A DNA stretch of 5,960 bases from an uncultured Oscillospiraceae bacterium (GTDB lineage Bacteria; Bacillota; Clostridia; Oscillospirales; Oscillospiraceae): assembly GCA_934572365.1 (NCBI GenBank), contig CAKTKX010000089.1, forward strand, positions 1 through 5,960, in the 5' to 3' direction. A model generated the notes under the pieces. The model searched no databases. It was given only the letters and a program-made list of their open reading frames with translations, and was not told the DNA's origin. Shown here piece by piece: positions 1-5,960 of this stretch (within the stretch, counting starts at the first letter, position 1; each line of letters opens with the position of its first letter). The position numbers were made by a program, and so were the translations under genes.

Positions 1-3000
1 CAGCAGGTGATCCCCACCTATATTCCCAAAGAGCCAAACGCCATGCCCATGTTCTTCGAGAAGAAGCCCTATCAGGGAGCATCCGGCAGACTTTACCCCC
101 TGCCCTATTCCGACGGCATCACCGACGAAAAGAAGGATGTATCCTACGAGGTCTACACCCTGGAAAACGAATACATTCAGACCCAGGTTCTGCCTGCCAT
201 CGGCGGCAAGATTCTCTCCGGCTATGACAAGATCGGCCATTATGACTTTATCTACCGCAACCGGGTCATCAAGCCCGCGCTGGTGGGACTGGCCGGCGCC
301 TGGATTTCCGGCGGCATCGAGTTCAACTGGCCCCAGCATCACCGCCCCACCACCTTCCTGCCTCTGGAAGCGTCTCTGGAAGAAAATCCCGACGGCAGCA
401 AAACCCTGTGGACAGGCGAAGTTGACCCCTTCTATCGGATGAAGGGCATGGCCGGTATCACCGTGGAGCCGGGGCGCAGCTACATCAAGGCAAAAATCCG
501 GGTGTACAACCGCACCAATCTGCCCCAGATCTTCATGTGGTGGGCAAATCTCGCGGTGGCCGTGAACGAATCCTACCGCACCATTTTCCCGCCGGATGTG
601 GAATGGGTCAACGACCACGACCGCCGCGCGGTGCTGCAATGGCCCATGGCCAAGGGCATTTACAAGTCCGCAAGACCCTTTGACTACGGCGAAGGCACCG
701 ACCTTTCCCTGTATGACTCCGTAAAGGTGCCCTCCTCCTTCCTGGTCTCTCAGGGGCAGTCCGACATGGACTTTGTGGCCGGTTATGACGGCGGTCTGCA
801 AAAGGGCATCGCCACCGTGGCCGATCACCACATTGCCCCCGGCAAAAAAATGTGGACCTGGGGACACGGCGATTTCGGCGAAATGTGGTGCTCCAACCTC
901 ACCGACGAGGACGGCCCCTATATCGAGCTGATGACCGGCGTCTACACCGACAACCAGCCGGACTTCACCTGGGTCGCCCCCTTTGAGACCAAGGAGTTTG
1001 AGCAGTACTGGTACCCCATCCGGGATATCGGCGACGTGAAGAACGCCACCGTCGACGCCGCCATGAATCTGGAGCAGCGGGGCGAAAAGGTATTTCTGGG
1101 CTTCAACGTCACCGGTTCCTTCCCCAATGCCAGAATCACGGTGCGCAAGGGCGACGAAGTCCTCTTTACCGAGACCGCCGACATGACCCCCGCGGCCAGC
1201 TGGTGCAAGGAGCTGTCTCTGAACGCGGACGCTGCCGATCTGACCGCCACCCTGACCGACGAAAACGGCAAGGTTCTGGTATCCTACAAGCCCTACGTCC
1301 GGGGACAGAAGCAGCCCATCGAGGTTCGCACCCCCGTAAAACGCCCCTGTGAATATGACACCGTAGAGGAGCTGTACATCAACGGCTTCCACCTGGAGCA
1401 GTACAAGCAGCACAACTTTGACCCCCGGGATTACTATCGGGAAGCGTTGAAGCGTGACCCCGGCGACATCCGCTGCAATACCTCCATGGGGCGTCTGGCG
1501 CTGAAGGACGGCAAGTTCCGGGAGTGTGTCGCCTACTGCGACGCCGCCATTGCCCGGCTCACCAGCCGCAACCAGCATCCTGCCGACACGGAGGCCTTCT
1601 ATCTGAAGGGTCTGGCCTTGCAGTATCTGGGCGCGTATGACGAAGCCTACGATGTCCTTTACCGCGCCGCGTGGAACTATCCCCACCGCAGCGCAGCCTA
1701 CTTCCAGCTGGCCACGCTGGACTGCCGCAAGGGCGAGTATCTGGACGCTCTGGAAAAGCTGGAAATTTCTCTGGGGCTCAATGCCGGTCACAGCCGCGCC
1801 GTGAACCTGAAAACCGCGATCCTGCGCCGTCTGGGGCGGGACGAAGAAGCTAAGAATCTGGCGGCCGCTTCCGTTTCCGCAGATCTTTTGGATCTGTGGG
1901 CAAGAGTGGAGCTGAGCCATTATGAAGACAATGGCGGCGCCATCCGGGAAATGTTCGGTCAGAAGCCGGAAAACTATCTGGATGTGGTCTGCGATTACTT
2001 AGAAGCCGGTCTTACCGAAGACGCTCTGTACGTAATAGAGCTGAGCGGGAGCCGTTATCCCCTGCTGCATTACTACCGGGGCTACTGCCGGCATCTGCTG
2101 GGTCAGGACGGCAGCAAAGCGCTTGCCTTTGCCGCTTCTCTGGACACCGGTCTGTGCTTCCCGGCACGGCTGGAGGACATTGCCGTGCTGAAATACGCCA
2201 TTGCAAGCAATCCCGCCGACGCCAATGCCTGCTATTATCTGGGCGATCTGTACTATGACCGCTTCCGCTACGACGACGCCGTAGAGCTGTGGGAGCAGTG
2301 CATCAGCCGGGACCGCACCCATGCCAAGGCGCTGCGGAATCTGGCACTGGCCTATTTCGACAAGCGGGGCGACGCCGCCTCCGCACGGGTCTGCATGGAG
2401 CGGGCGCTGGAATACCGGAAGGATCCCCGGCTGTTGTTTGAGTACCAGCAGCTGCTGAAAAACACCAACGTCTCCGTGGCGGAGCGGCTGGAGGTGTACG
2501 GCCGCTACCCCGAGCTGCTGGCGCAGCGGGATGACTGCTATCTGGATCGGATTGTGCTGCTCTGCCAGCAGGGTCGTTACGCGGAGGCCATCCATGCCGC
2601 CAAGATCAAGCGGTTCCATATCTACGAGGGCGGCGAGGGCAACCTGACCAAGCAGCACGCCTGGATGCATGTGCTTTACGCCAATGAGCTTGCCGCTGCC
2701 GGAAAAGCCGCGGAAGCCTATCAGGTTTACATGAACGGCGTGAATATGCCCAAGTCCTACGGGGAAGCCAAAACCTGGTTCAACCAGGAAGCCCACATCT
2801 TCTACTATCTGGGCACTCTGCTGGAATCTCTGGGCAAAACCAAGGAAGCGGCAAATGCCTTCGAGGAAGCCGCCGTCTACAAGGCCGCCGTTTCCGAGCT
2901 GTCCATGTTCCGGGCGCTGGCTCTGCGGAAGCTGATGCGGTTCAGTCAGGCGCAGCAGGTTCTGACGGAAATGCTGGAATCCGGCGACAATCTGCTGAAA

Positions 3001-3225
3001 AATAAGGATATGCGCAGCTATTACGGCGTCGGCTCTCCCACGCCCATGCCCTTCGAGTATGATATTGTGAAGATCAACTCCGTCAACGGCCATATTCTCC
3101 GGGGCTACGCGCTGCTGGGTCTGGGCCGCAGGGACGAGGCAGAGGAAGAAATCGCACAGGCTGCCGCATGGAGCCCCAACGATTTCCGCATTTATGCCTT
3201 CCATCAGGTCAAGAACACCTTCTGA
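1..3225 (+). CDS. DUF5107 domain protein with C-terminal TPR array (5' end cut by window)
   Basis: The reading frame is open from base 1 to TGA at 3223-3225 (1074 visible residues). Residues about 49-344 look like DUF5107, a beta-sandwich domain related to the galactose mutarotase fold. Conserved-looking blocks are LENEY (54-58), GGIEFNWPQHHRPTT (about 105-118) and WTWGHGDFG (285-293). Residues about 350-435 look like a small beta-rich, Ig-like module. From about 475 to the end there are roughly a dozen TPR-like helical hairpins with the usual small/large residue pattern. Alignment with the paralogue at 5737 suggests about nine N-terminal codons are missing. The GTG at base 7 is therefore probably internal, and no ribosome binding site can be seen before it. 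The paralogue has no signal peptide, so a cytoplasmic location is likely. The fold suggests binding or processing of a sugar, with the TPRs as a scaffold, but no reaction can be assigned. A strong terminator follows. Family call fairly sure; function unknown. Confidence 0.88.
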   Translation, partial: QQVIPTYIPKEPNAMPMFFEKKPYQGASGRLYPLPYSDGITDEKKDVSYEVYTLENEYIQTQVLPAIGGKILSGYDKIGHYDFIYRNRVIKPALVGLAGAWISGGIEFNWPQHHRPTTFLPLEASLEENPDGSKTLWTGEVDPFYRMKGMAGITVEPGRSYIKAKIRVYNRTNLPQIFMWWANLAVAVNESYRTIFPPDVEWVNDHDRRAVLQWPMAKGIYKSARPFDYGEGTDLSLYDSVKVPSSFLVSQGQSDMDFVAGYDGGLQKGIATVADHHIAPGKKMWTWGHGDFGEMWCSNLTDEDGPYIELMTGVYTDNQPDFTWVAPFETKEFEQYWYPIRDIGDVKNATVDAAMNLEQRGEKVFLGFNVTGSFPNARITVRKGDEVLFTETADMTPAASWCKELSLNADAADLTATLTDENGKVLVSYKPYVRGQKQPIEVRTPVKRPCEYDTVEELYINGFHLEQYKQHNFDPRDYYREALKRDPGDIRCNTSMGRLALKDGKFRECVAYCDAAIARLTSRNQHPADTEAFYLKGLALQYLGAYDEAYDVLYRAAWNYPHRSAAYFQLATLDCRKGEYLDALEKLEISLGLNAGHSRAVNLKTAILRRLGRDEEAKNLAAASVSADLLDLWARVELSHYEDNGGAIREMFGQKPENYLDVVCDYLEAGLTEDALYVIELSGSRYPLLHYYRGYCRHLLGQDGSKALAFAASLDTGLCFPARLEDIAVLKYAIASNPADANACYYLGDLYYDRFRYDDAVELWEQCISRDRTHAKALRNLALAYFDKRGDAASARVCMERALEYRKDPRLLFEYQQLLKNTNVSVAERLEVYGRYPELLAQRDDCYLDRIVLLCQQGRYAEAIHAAKIKRFHIYEGGEGNLTKQHAWMHVLYANELAAAGKAAEAYQVYMNGVNMPKSYGEAKTWFNQEAHIFYYLGTLLESLGKTKEAANAFEEAAVYKAAVSELSMFRALALRKLMRFSQAQQVLTEMLESGDNLLKNKDMRSYYGVGSPTPMPFEYDIVKINSVNGHILRGYALLGLGRRDEAEEEIAQAAAWSPNDFRIYAFHQVKNTF

Positions 3226-3235
3226 TTCTTCATCG

Positions 3236-3274
3236 GAACGCCGCCCTTTCGGGCGGCGTTCTTGATGTTTTTCT
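3236..3274 (+). terminator. Intrinsic terminator after the first DUF5107 gene
   Basis: A perfect 11-bp GC-rich stem (GAACGCCGCCC, 3236-3246, with GGGCGGCGTTC, 3251-3261) closes a TTTC loop ten bases after the stop codon. The T-run after it is interrupted (TTGATG, then TTTTTCTT at 3268-3275), so release may be less complete than at an ideal terminator. The downstream T-rich segment is shared with the promoter of the next gene. Confidence 0.85.
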
Positions 3275-3290
3275 TCCGCTATGTTATAAT
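3262..3290 (+). promoter_or_regulatory. Sigma-A type promoter of the anSME gene
   Basis: The -35 box is TTGATG (3262-3267, 4 of 6 consensus bases), the spacer is 17 bp, and the -10 box is a perfect TATAAT (3285-3290) preceded by TGT (3282-3284), an extended -10. Transcription should begin near 3297, giving a leader of about 23 nt. The -35 box starts one base after the preceding terminator stem ends, so the two signals are packed back to back. This suggests the downstream gene has its own transcript, probably at a fairly constant level. Confidence 0.8.
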
Positions 3291-3301
3291 GGCAACATCA
3301 A
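3262..3301. repeat. 8-bp inverted repeat bracketing the anSME promoter
   Basis: TTGATGTT (3262-3269) and its exact reverse complement AACATCAA (3294-3301) are separated by 24 bp. The left arm covers the -35 box and the right arm covers the predicted start of transcription. It could be a pair of operator half-sites, but an 8-bp match at this distance can also arise by chance. Confidence 0.35.
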
Positions 3302-3308
3302 CAGAAAC

Positions 3309-3313
3309 GAGGA
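3309..3313 (+). promoter_or_regulatory. Ribosome binding site deciding the anSME start
   Basis: GAGGA (3309-3313) directly abuts the ATG at 3314, leaving no spacing, but lies 6 nt before the second in-frame ATG at 3320. The second ATG is therefore the better start. It also gives the N-terminus MPPLSIM, which matches the usual start of clostridial anSME proteins. Confidence 0.75.
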
Positions 3314-3319
3314 ATGCTT

Positions 3320-4438
3320 ATGCCGCCGCTGTCCATTATGCTCAAGCCCGCCAGCTCTCTTTGCAATCTGCGCTGTCAATACTGCTTTTATGCCGACGAG
3401 GCCGCCCATCGGGAACAGGCTTCCTACGGTATTATGTCAGAGGATACGCTGGAATCCATTCTGAAGCGAACCCTGGCCTTTGCGGAGGGCAGCTGCACCA
3501 TTGTCTACCAGGGCGGAGAACCGACTCTGGCAGGGCTGGACTTTTTTCGCAGAGCCATAGCGCTGGAAACAAAATGGAATGTCAACGGCATCGCCATCCA
3601 CCATTCCATTCAGACCAACGGCATGGTGCTGAACCGGGAGTGGGCGGCCTTTTTTAAGGAACACCGCTTTCTTGTGGGTCTGTCACTGGACGGGAACCGG
3701 AAGGTTCACGACGCCAACCGCTTAGACCCATCGGGGCAGGGAACCTTCCGCCGGGTCATGGAATCGCTGAACCTGCTGAAGGAATACAAGGTGGAATTCA
3801 ATGTGCTGACGGTGGTTACCCGCCAGACCGTTCCCCAGATCAAGCAGATTTATCAGTTTTTCTCACGGCTCGGTGTGGAATACCAGCAGTATATCCCCTG
3901 CCTGGATCCGCTGGAAGCGGCGCCGGGAACGCAGGGCTATTCCCTGGACGAGGAATCGTATCTTAGCTTCCTGAAAGGTCTGTTTGACTGCTGGTTCCCG
4001 GAGGCGAAGCAGGGGCATCTTCGATATGTGCGCTATTTTATCGGCCTGATGAACCTTCTTTCCGGCAATCCTCCGGGCGTGTGCGAAATGAACGGCGTGT
4101 GCAGCCGGCAGTATGTGGTGGAGGCAGACGGAAGCGTCTATCCCTGCGATTTTTATATGCTGGACGTCTGGCGTCTGGGCAATCTGACCGTTGATTCCTT
4201 CCCGGAGCTGGAACGCAGACGGCAGGCGCTGGGCTTTATCGAGGCTTCCTGCGTATACCCCCCGGAATGCCGCAGTTGCAAGTGGGCGTCCCTCTGCCGG
4301 TGCGGATGCCGCCGGGACCGGCTGGCAATGCCGGACGGCCGTCCGGGTGTGAACCGCTACTGCGGCGCGTTCCGGAGCTTCTTTGAATATGCCGTCCCAA
4401 AGCTGACGGAGCTGGTACGGCAATACAGTGGACAATAA
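3320..4438 (+). CDS. anSME: Anaerobic sulfatase-maturating enzyme, radical SAM/SPASM family
   Basis: This 372-residue cytoplasmic iron-sulfur enzyme is predicted to oxidise the active-site Cys or Ser of type I sulfatases to formylglycine, using S-adenosylmethionine, without oxygen. Seen: the radical SAM cluster motif CNLRCQYC (C15, C19, C22), the QGGEPTLAG block (64-72), SIQTNG (96-101), and a C-terminal SPASM region with C255, C261, C276, C317, C320, C326, C330 and C348. D277 follows C276. As I recall the Clostridium perfringens enzyme, these are the same residue numbers as its two auxiliary [4Fe-4S] clusters and its proposed catalytic aspartate, and length and N-terminus also agree. Start chosen by the ribosome binding site at 3309-3313. 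An additional cysteine, C328, sits between two ligands. The gene has its own promoter and terminators on both sides, so it is probably monocistronic. No sulfatase is visible in the window, so the client is elsewhere. A SPASM peptide-maturation enzyme is a less likely alternative given the close match. Confidence 0.93.
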   Translation: MPPLSIMLKPASSLCNLRCQYCFYADEAAHREQASYGIMSEDTLESILKRTLAFAEGSCTIVYQGGEPTLAGLDFFRRAIALETKWNVNGIAIHHSIQTNGMVLNREWAAFFKEHRFLVGLSLDGNRKVHDANRLDPSGQGTFRRVMESLNLLKEYKVEFNVLTVVTRQTVPQIKQIYQFFSRLGVEYQQYIPCLDPLEAAPGTQGYSLDEESYLSFLKGLFDCWFPEAKQGHLRYVRYFIGLMNLLSGNPPGVCEMNGVCSRQYVVEADGSVYPCDFYMLDVWRLGNLTVDSFPELERRRQALGFIEASCVYPPECRSCKWASLCRCGCRRDRLAMPDGRPGVNRYCGAFRSFFEYAVPKLTELVRQYSGQ

Positions 4439-4441
4439 TAT

Positions 4442-4478
4442 AAGAGGTGCGCCGCTTTTCATTAGCAGCGCACCTCTT
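4442..4478. terminator. Bidirectional terminator between convergent genes
   Basis: AAGAGGTGCGC (4442-4452) pairs exactly with GCGCACCTCTT (4468-4478). Beyond one C/A mismatch the stem continues with GCT/AGC around a TTTCATT loop. It fills the 46-bp gap between the stop of the anSME gene (4438) and the stop of the regulator gene (4485). On the - strand the stem is followed by the T-rich TTATATTATTGT; on the + strand it is followed by TTTGTGCTTT, a weaker tract. It probably serves both genes. Confidence 0.8.
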
Positions 4479-4484
4479 TGTGCT

Positions 4485-5552
4485 TTACAGGATATTCCGG
4501 AGCAGTTCTGTCAGCTCTTCCCGATCGTCTGCACCGCAAAGCTTCTGCATTTTCTTTACCCGGTATTTTGCCGCGGTTTCGGAAATGAAGCACTGCTGAG
4601 CCATGACTGAATAGGACAGCTCCTGAGTCAGCAGATGCAGCAGCATAAAATCCGTTTCGTCACACTCATTGAACATGGTTTCCAGATTGGCCAGCTTGGT
4701 AAACTCCATGTCCCCGAAAAAGCGGTTCTCCGGAATCGGCACCGGCGTGACCGGGCGGTTGTCCGGAAGATAGGGACGGCTTTCCGTCGTCTCCCGGATG
4801 TGCAGCCGGCTCTTGAGCTTGACGCTGACAACCGAGAACGCGTCGTTTTTCTCCATCATGGCGCAGATGGCCAGCGCCGCCTTTCCAAAGCTCTCATAGT
4901 CGTCGGAAATGGATGTAATGGACGGCCGGTACAGTCTGGACAGGAACATGTCCCCGTAACCCACGACATAAAGCTTCTCAGGAATGGCATAGTCCCTTTC
5001 CCGAAGCCTGCCCACCAGACTGACGGCGGCATAGTCGCTGGCGCAGATCACCCCGTCGTAGCAATGGATCTTTTCGTAAAACCGGTCGAAAATCTCAGCG
5101 ACGGAGGTTCCCAGGAAGAAAACATCTCCCTCCCGCCCGGTCAGCTCCCCAAAGCGTCTGGCACGCCAGAGATCGGAGGACGCGCTGGGGTTGACGCCGA
5201 ACAGCGCCAGCCGTTCCCTGCCCAGCGTCCTCAGATAATCCACAGCCAATTCCATGGAGCTGTGAATGTCCATCTTCACCGAGCTGACACTGAGCCCGGA
5301 GGAATTGGTCTCCCGGTTGGACAGGACAACGGGGTGAAGCCCCAAACCGCCTGCCTCGCGGGCAGTCTGATTGATCCATTCTTCGGACGCGCCTACCAGC
5401 AGCACGCAGGAGCGCTCCTCCGCCCCGCCGGGAAGCTCACTGATCTCCTGAACGTGAATGCGGCGCTTCCGCACTTCCTCAAAGATACCCCGGATGGTTC
5501 GCTGACACCAGGGATATTTCGCAAACTGCTGCTCCACCATCAGATATACCAT
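4485..5552 (-). CDS. Transcriptional regulator: LacI-type sensor domain with C-terminal LuxR-type HTH
   Basis: The protein has 355 residues. Residues about 1-255 resemble the periplasmic-binding-protein-like sensor of LacI/GalR regulators. There is an initial strand and helix (VYLMVEQQF... to GIFEEVRKR), YDGVICASDYAAVSLVGRL (165-183), and IPEKLYVVGYGD followed by RPSITSISDDYESFGKAAL (about 190-227), the usual hinge and effector-side blocks. The N-terminal LacI helix-turn-helix is absent. After a linker, residues about 298-355 fit a LuxR/GerE helix-turn-helix (LLTQELSY, then CFISETAAKYRVKKMQKL, then DDREELTELL). The start at 5552 is set by AAGGAGG 6 nt upstream. The frame stays open to an ATG at 5753, but that would overlap the divergent gene and has no support. 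No signal peptide or membrane segment. It probably binds a sugar or sugar derivative and controls the divergent DUF5107 gene and itself (inference). Whether it activates or represses cannot be told. Confidence 0.85.
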   Translation of the reverse strand: MVYLMVEQQFAKYPWCQRTIRGIFEEVRKRRIHVQEISELPGGAEERSCVLLVGASEEWINQTAREAGGLGLHPVVLSNRETNSSGLSVSSVKMDIHSSMELAVDYLRTLGRERLALFGVNPSASSDLWRARRFGELTGREGDVFFLGTSVAEIFDRFYEKIHCYDGVICASDYAAVSLVGRLRERDYAIPEKLYVVGYGDMFLSRLYRPSITSISDDYESFGKAALAICAMMEKNDAFSVVSVKLKSRLHIRETTESRPYLPDNRPVTPVPIPENRFFGDMEFTKLANLETMFNECDETDFMLLHLLTQELSYSVMAQQCFISETAAKYRVKKMQKLCGADDREELTELLRNIL

Positions 5553-5558
5553 TGTCGG

Positions 5559-5565
5559 CCTCCTT
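5559..5565 (-). promoter_or_regulatory. Ribosome binding site of the regulator gene
   Basis: On the - strand AAGGAGG lies 6 nt before the ATG at 5552-5550. It fixes the start and excludes the longer in-frame extension that reaches 5753. Confidence 0.85.
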
Positions 5566-5576
5566 TTATTTTTCCT

Positions 5577-5606
5577 ATGATACCACAGTTTTCCGGAATA
5601 AGTCAA
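5577..5606 (-). promoter_or_regulatory. Promoter of the regulator gene
   Basis: On the - strand the -35 box is TTGACT (5606-5601, 5 of 6), the spacer is 18 bp, and the -10 box is TATCAT (5582-5577, 5 of 6) preceded by TGG, an extended -10. Transcription would begin near 5570, giving a leader of about 18 nt that contains the ribosome binding site. A weaker alternative lies further upstream (TCTACA 5670-5665, 18 bp, CATAAT 5646-5641). Confidence 0.72.
5591..5598. repeat. TTCCGGAA palindrome inside the regulator promoter spacer
   Basis: A perfect 8-bp palindrome sits between the -35 and -10 boxes of the regulator promoter, a place where a bound protein would block RNA polymerase. It may be an autoregulatory operator, but palindromes of this length are common by chance. 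Confidence 0.35.
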
Positions 5607-5631
5607 TCCGGGGTTTTCGTCTAAAAACCAT

Positions 5632-5688
5632 TGCAGAATTATTATGATTTTGGACTTCTCTATTTGTAGAATATGCAGTATTATGATT
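5632..5688 (+). repeat. Imperfect direct repeat in the divergent control region
   Basis: Copy 1 (5632-5649) reads TGCAG-AAT-TATTATGATT and copy 2 (5674-5688) reads TGCAG-TATTATGATT. The two differ by a 3-nt insertion in the first. The exact 10-bp core TATTATGATT occurs at 5640-5649 and 5679-5688, 39 bp apart. A flanking AAACCAT is also repeated at 5625-5631 and 5694-5700. Such paired elements between divergent genes are typical of regulator binding sites. AT-richness makes some similarity expected by chance. Confidence 0.55.
5667..5684 (+). promoter_or_regulatory. Candidate -10 elements for the second DUF5107 gene
   Basis: TAGAAT (5667-5672) and TATTAT (5679-5684, inside copy 2 of the direct repeat) each match the -10 consensus at 5 of 6 positions. 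Neither has a convincing -35 box at 16-18 bp. This would fit a promoter that needs an activator, but the choice between the two is open. Confidence 0.3.
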
Positions 5689-5723
5689 GTAACAAACCAT
5701 CCAAAACTGTCACGTATCCATAA

Positions 5724-5730
5724 AAGGAGG
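5724..5730 (+). promoter_or_regulatory. Ribosome binding site of the second DUF5107 gene
   Basis: AAGGAGG ends 6 nt before the ATG at 5737-5739, an optimal arrangement that fixes the start codon. Confidence 0.85.
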
Positions 5731-5736
5731 ATTCCC

Positions 5737-5960
5737 ATGTCCATCGCAGCCATTCACATTGAACAGCTTATACTCCCCACCTACCCGGAGCCGGGAAAGG
5801 AAGAAATGCCGCTGTTTTCCGAGCATCGGGTTCACCAGCGCTCCACAGGCCGCCCCTATCCCAACAAGGTCACCCTGGAAGTTAACCGGGAACGGAAAAT
5901 CGAACGCAGCTACACCGTTGTCCATCTGGAAAACGAGTATCTGGACGTGCTGGTTCTGCC
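5737..5960 (+). CDS. Second DUF5107 domain protein, N-terminal part (3' end cut by window)
   Basis: The first 74 codons are visible, starting MSIAAIHIEQ after an optimal ribosome binding site. The segment aligns with the start of the protein encoded at 1-3225. Shared landmarks are PTY (14-16), MP.F (24-27), GR.YP (38-42), SY.V..LENEY (58-68) and VL (73-74), at the same spacing apart from one residue. About a third of positions are identical, so these are diverged paralogues rather than a recent duplication. The N-terminus is polar and has no signal peptide, which suggests a cytoplasmic protein. By analogy it should continue as a mutarotase-like domain followed by TPRs, but that part is outside the window. 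It is divergent from the regulator gene across a 184-bp control region and is the most likely target of that regulator (inference). Substrate and activity unknown. Confidence 0.85.
   Translation, partial: MSIAAIHIEQLILPTYPEPGKEEMPLFSEHRVHQRSTGRPYPNKVTLEVNRERKIERSYTVVHLENEYLDVLVL

Noticed and set aside
7..9. GTG at base 7 as the start codon of the first DUF5107 gene
   Set aside because: The frame is open to the window edge, no ribosome binding site is visible, and the paralogue has about nine more residues before the aligned position.
1999..3204. Open frame of 401 codons on the - strand opposite the first DUF5107 gene
   Set aside because: It lies wholly within a coding region with a clear TPR pattern on the + strand. 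It has low-complexity composition and no recognisable domain, as expected from the GC-rich codon use of the real gene.
3314..3316. ATG at 3314 as the start of the anSME gene
   Set aside because: The ribosome binding site ends at 3313 with no spacing; the ATG at 3320 has 6 nt spacing and gives the family's usual N-terminus.
3863..4462. Open frame of 199 codons on the - strand within the anSME gene and the terminator
   Set aside because: It is antisense to a strongly recognised enzyme, runs through the terminator hairpin and shows no domain.
4635..5624. Open frame of 329 codons on the + strand opposite the regulator gene
   Set aside because: The - strand protein shows clear sensor and helix-turn-helix features with an optimal ribosome binding site. 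The + strand frame has none and overlaps the divergent control region.
5553..5753. N-terminal extension of the regulator up to an ATG at 5753, with a hydrophobic stretch resembling a membrane segment
   Set aside because: The extension would overlap the start of the second DUF5107 gene and its control signals. The AT-rich intergenic DNA explains the run of Ile/Leu codons, and the ribosome binding site at 5559-5565 supports the start at 5552.

Overview
The window looks like a piece of a gut-type Clostridia genome (Bacillota, probably Oscillospiraceae or a relative). This is inferred from strong AAGGAGG-type ribosome binding sites, GC-rich third codon positions, and an anaerobic sulfatase-maturating enzyme whose length and cysteine spacing match the clostridial type. 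No RNA gene, insertion sequence, CRISPR array or replication origin was seen.

Layout, left to right. (1) Bases 1-3225, + strand: a very large cytoplasmic-looking DUF5107 plus TPR protein, missing only about nine N-terminal codons at the window edge. (2) Bases 3226-3319: a strong intrinsic terminator, immediately followed by a near-consensus sigma-A promoter (TTGATG, 17 bp, TATAAT with a TG extension). (3) Bases 3320-4438, +: a radical SAM/SPASM anaerobic sulfatase-maturating enzyme (anSME) with all cluster cysteines, apparently transcribed alone. (4) Bases 4439-4484: a hairpin that can terminate transcription from both sides. (5) Bases 4485-5552, - strand: a transcriptional regulator with a LacI-type sugar-sensor fold but a LuxR/GerE-type helix-turn-helix at its C-terminus. 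(6) Bases 5553-5736: a divergent control region with a good promoter for the regulator, a TTCCGGAA palindrome inside that promoter, and an imperfect direct repeat (TGCAG...TATTATGATT) on the side of the next gene. (7) Bases 5737-5960, +: the beginning of a second DUF5107 protein, paralogous to the first and cut by the window end.

How the parts may work together (inference): two DUF5107/TPR paralogues (a fold related to galactose mutarotase), a sugar-sensor regulator divergent from one of them, and a sulfatase activator suggest a glycan-use locus, perhaps for sulfated host or dietary glycans. No sulfatase, transporter or classical glycoside hydrolase is visible, so the substrate is unknown and the anSME client must lie outside the window. 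The least conventional elements are the sensor/HTH arrangement of the regulator and the repeat-bearing divergent promoter region.
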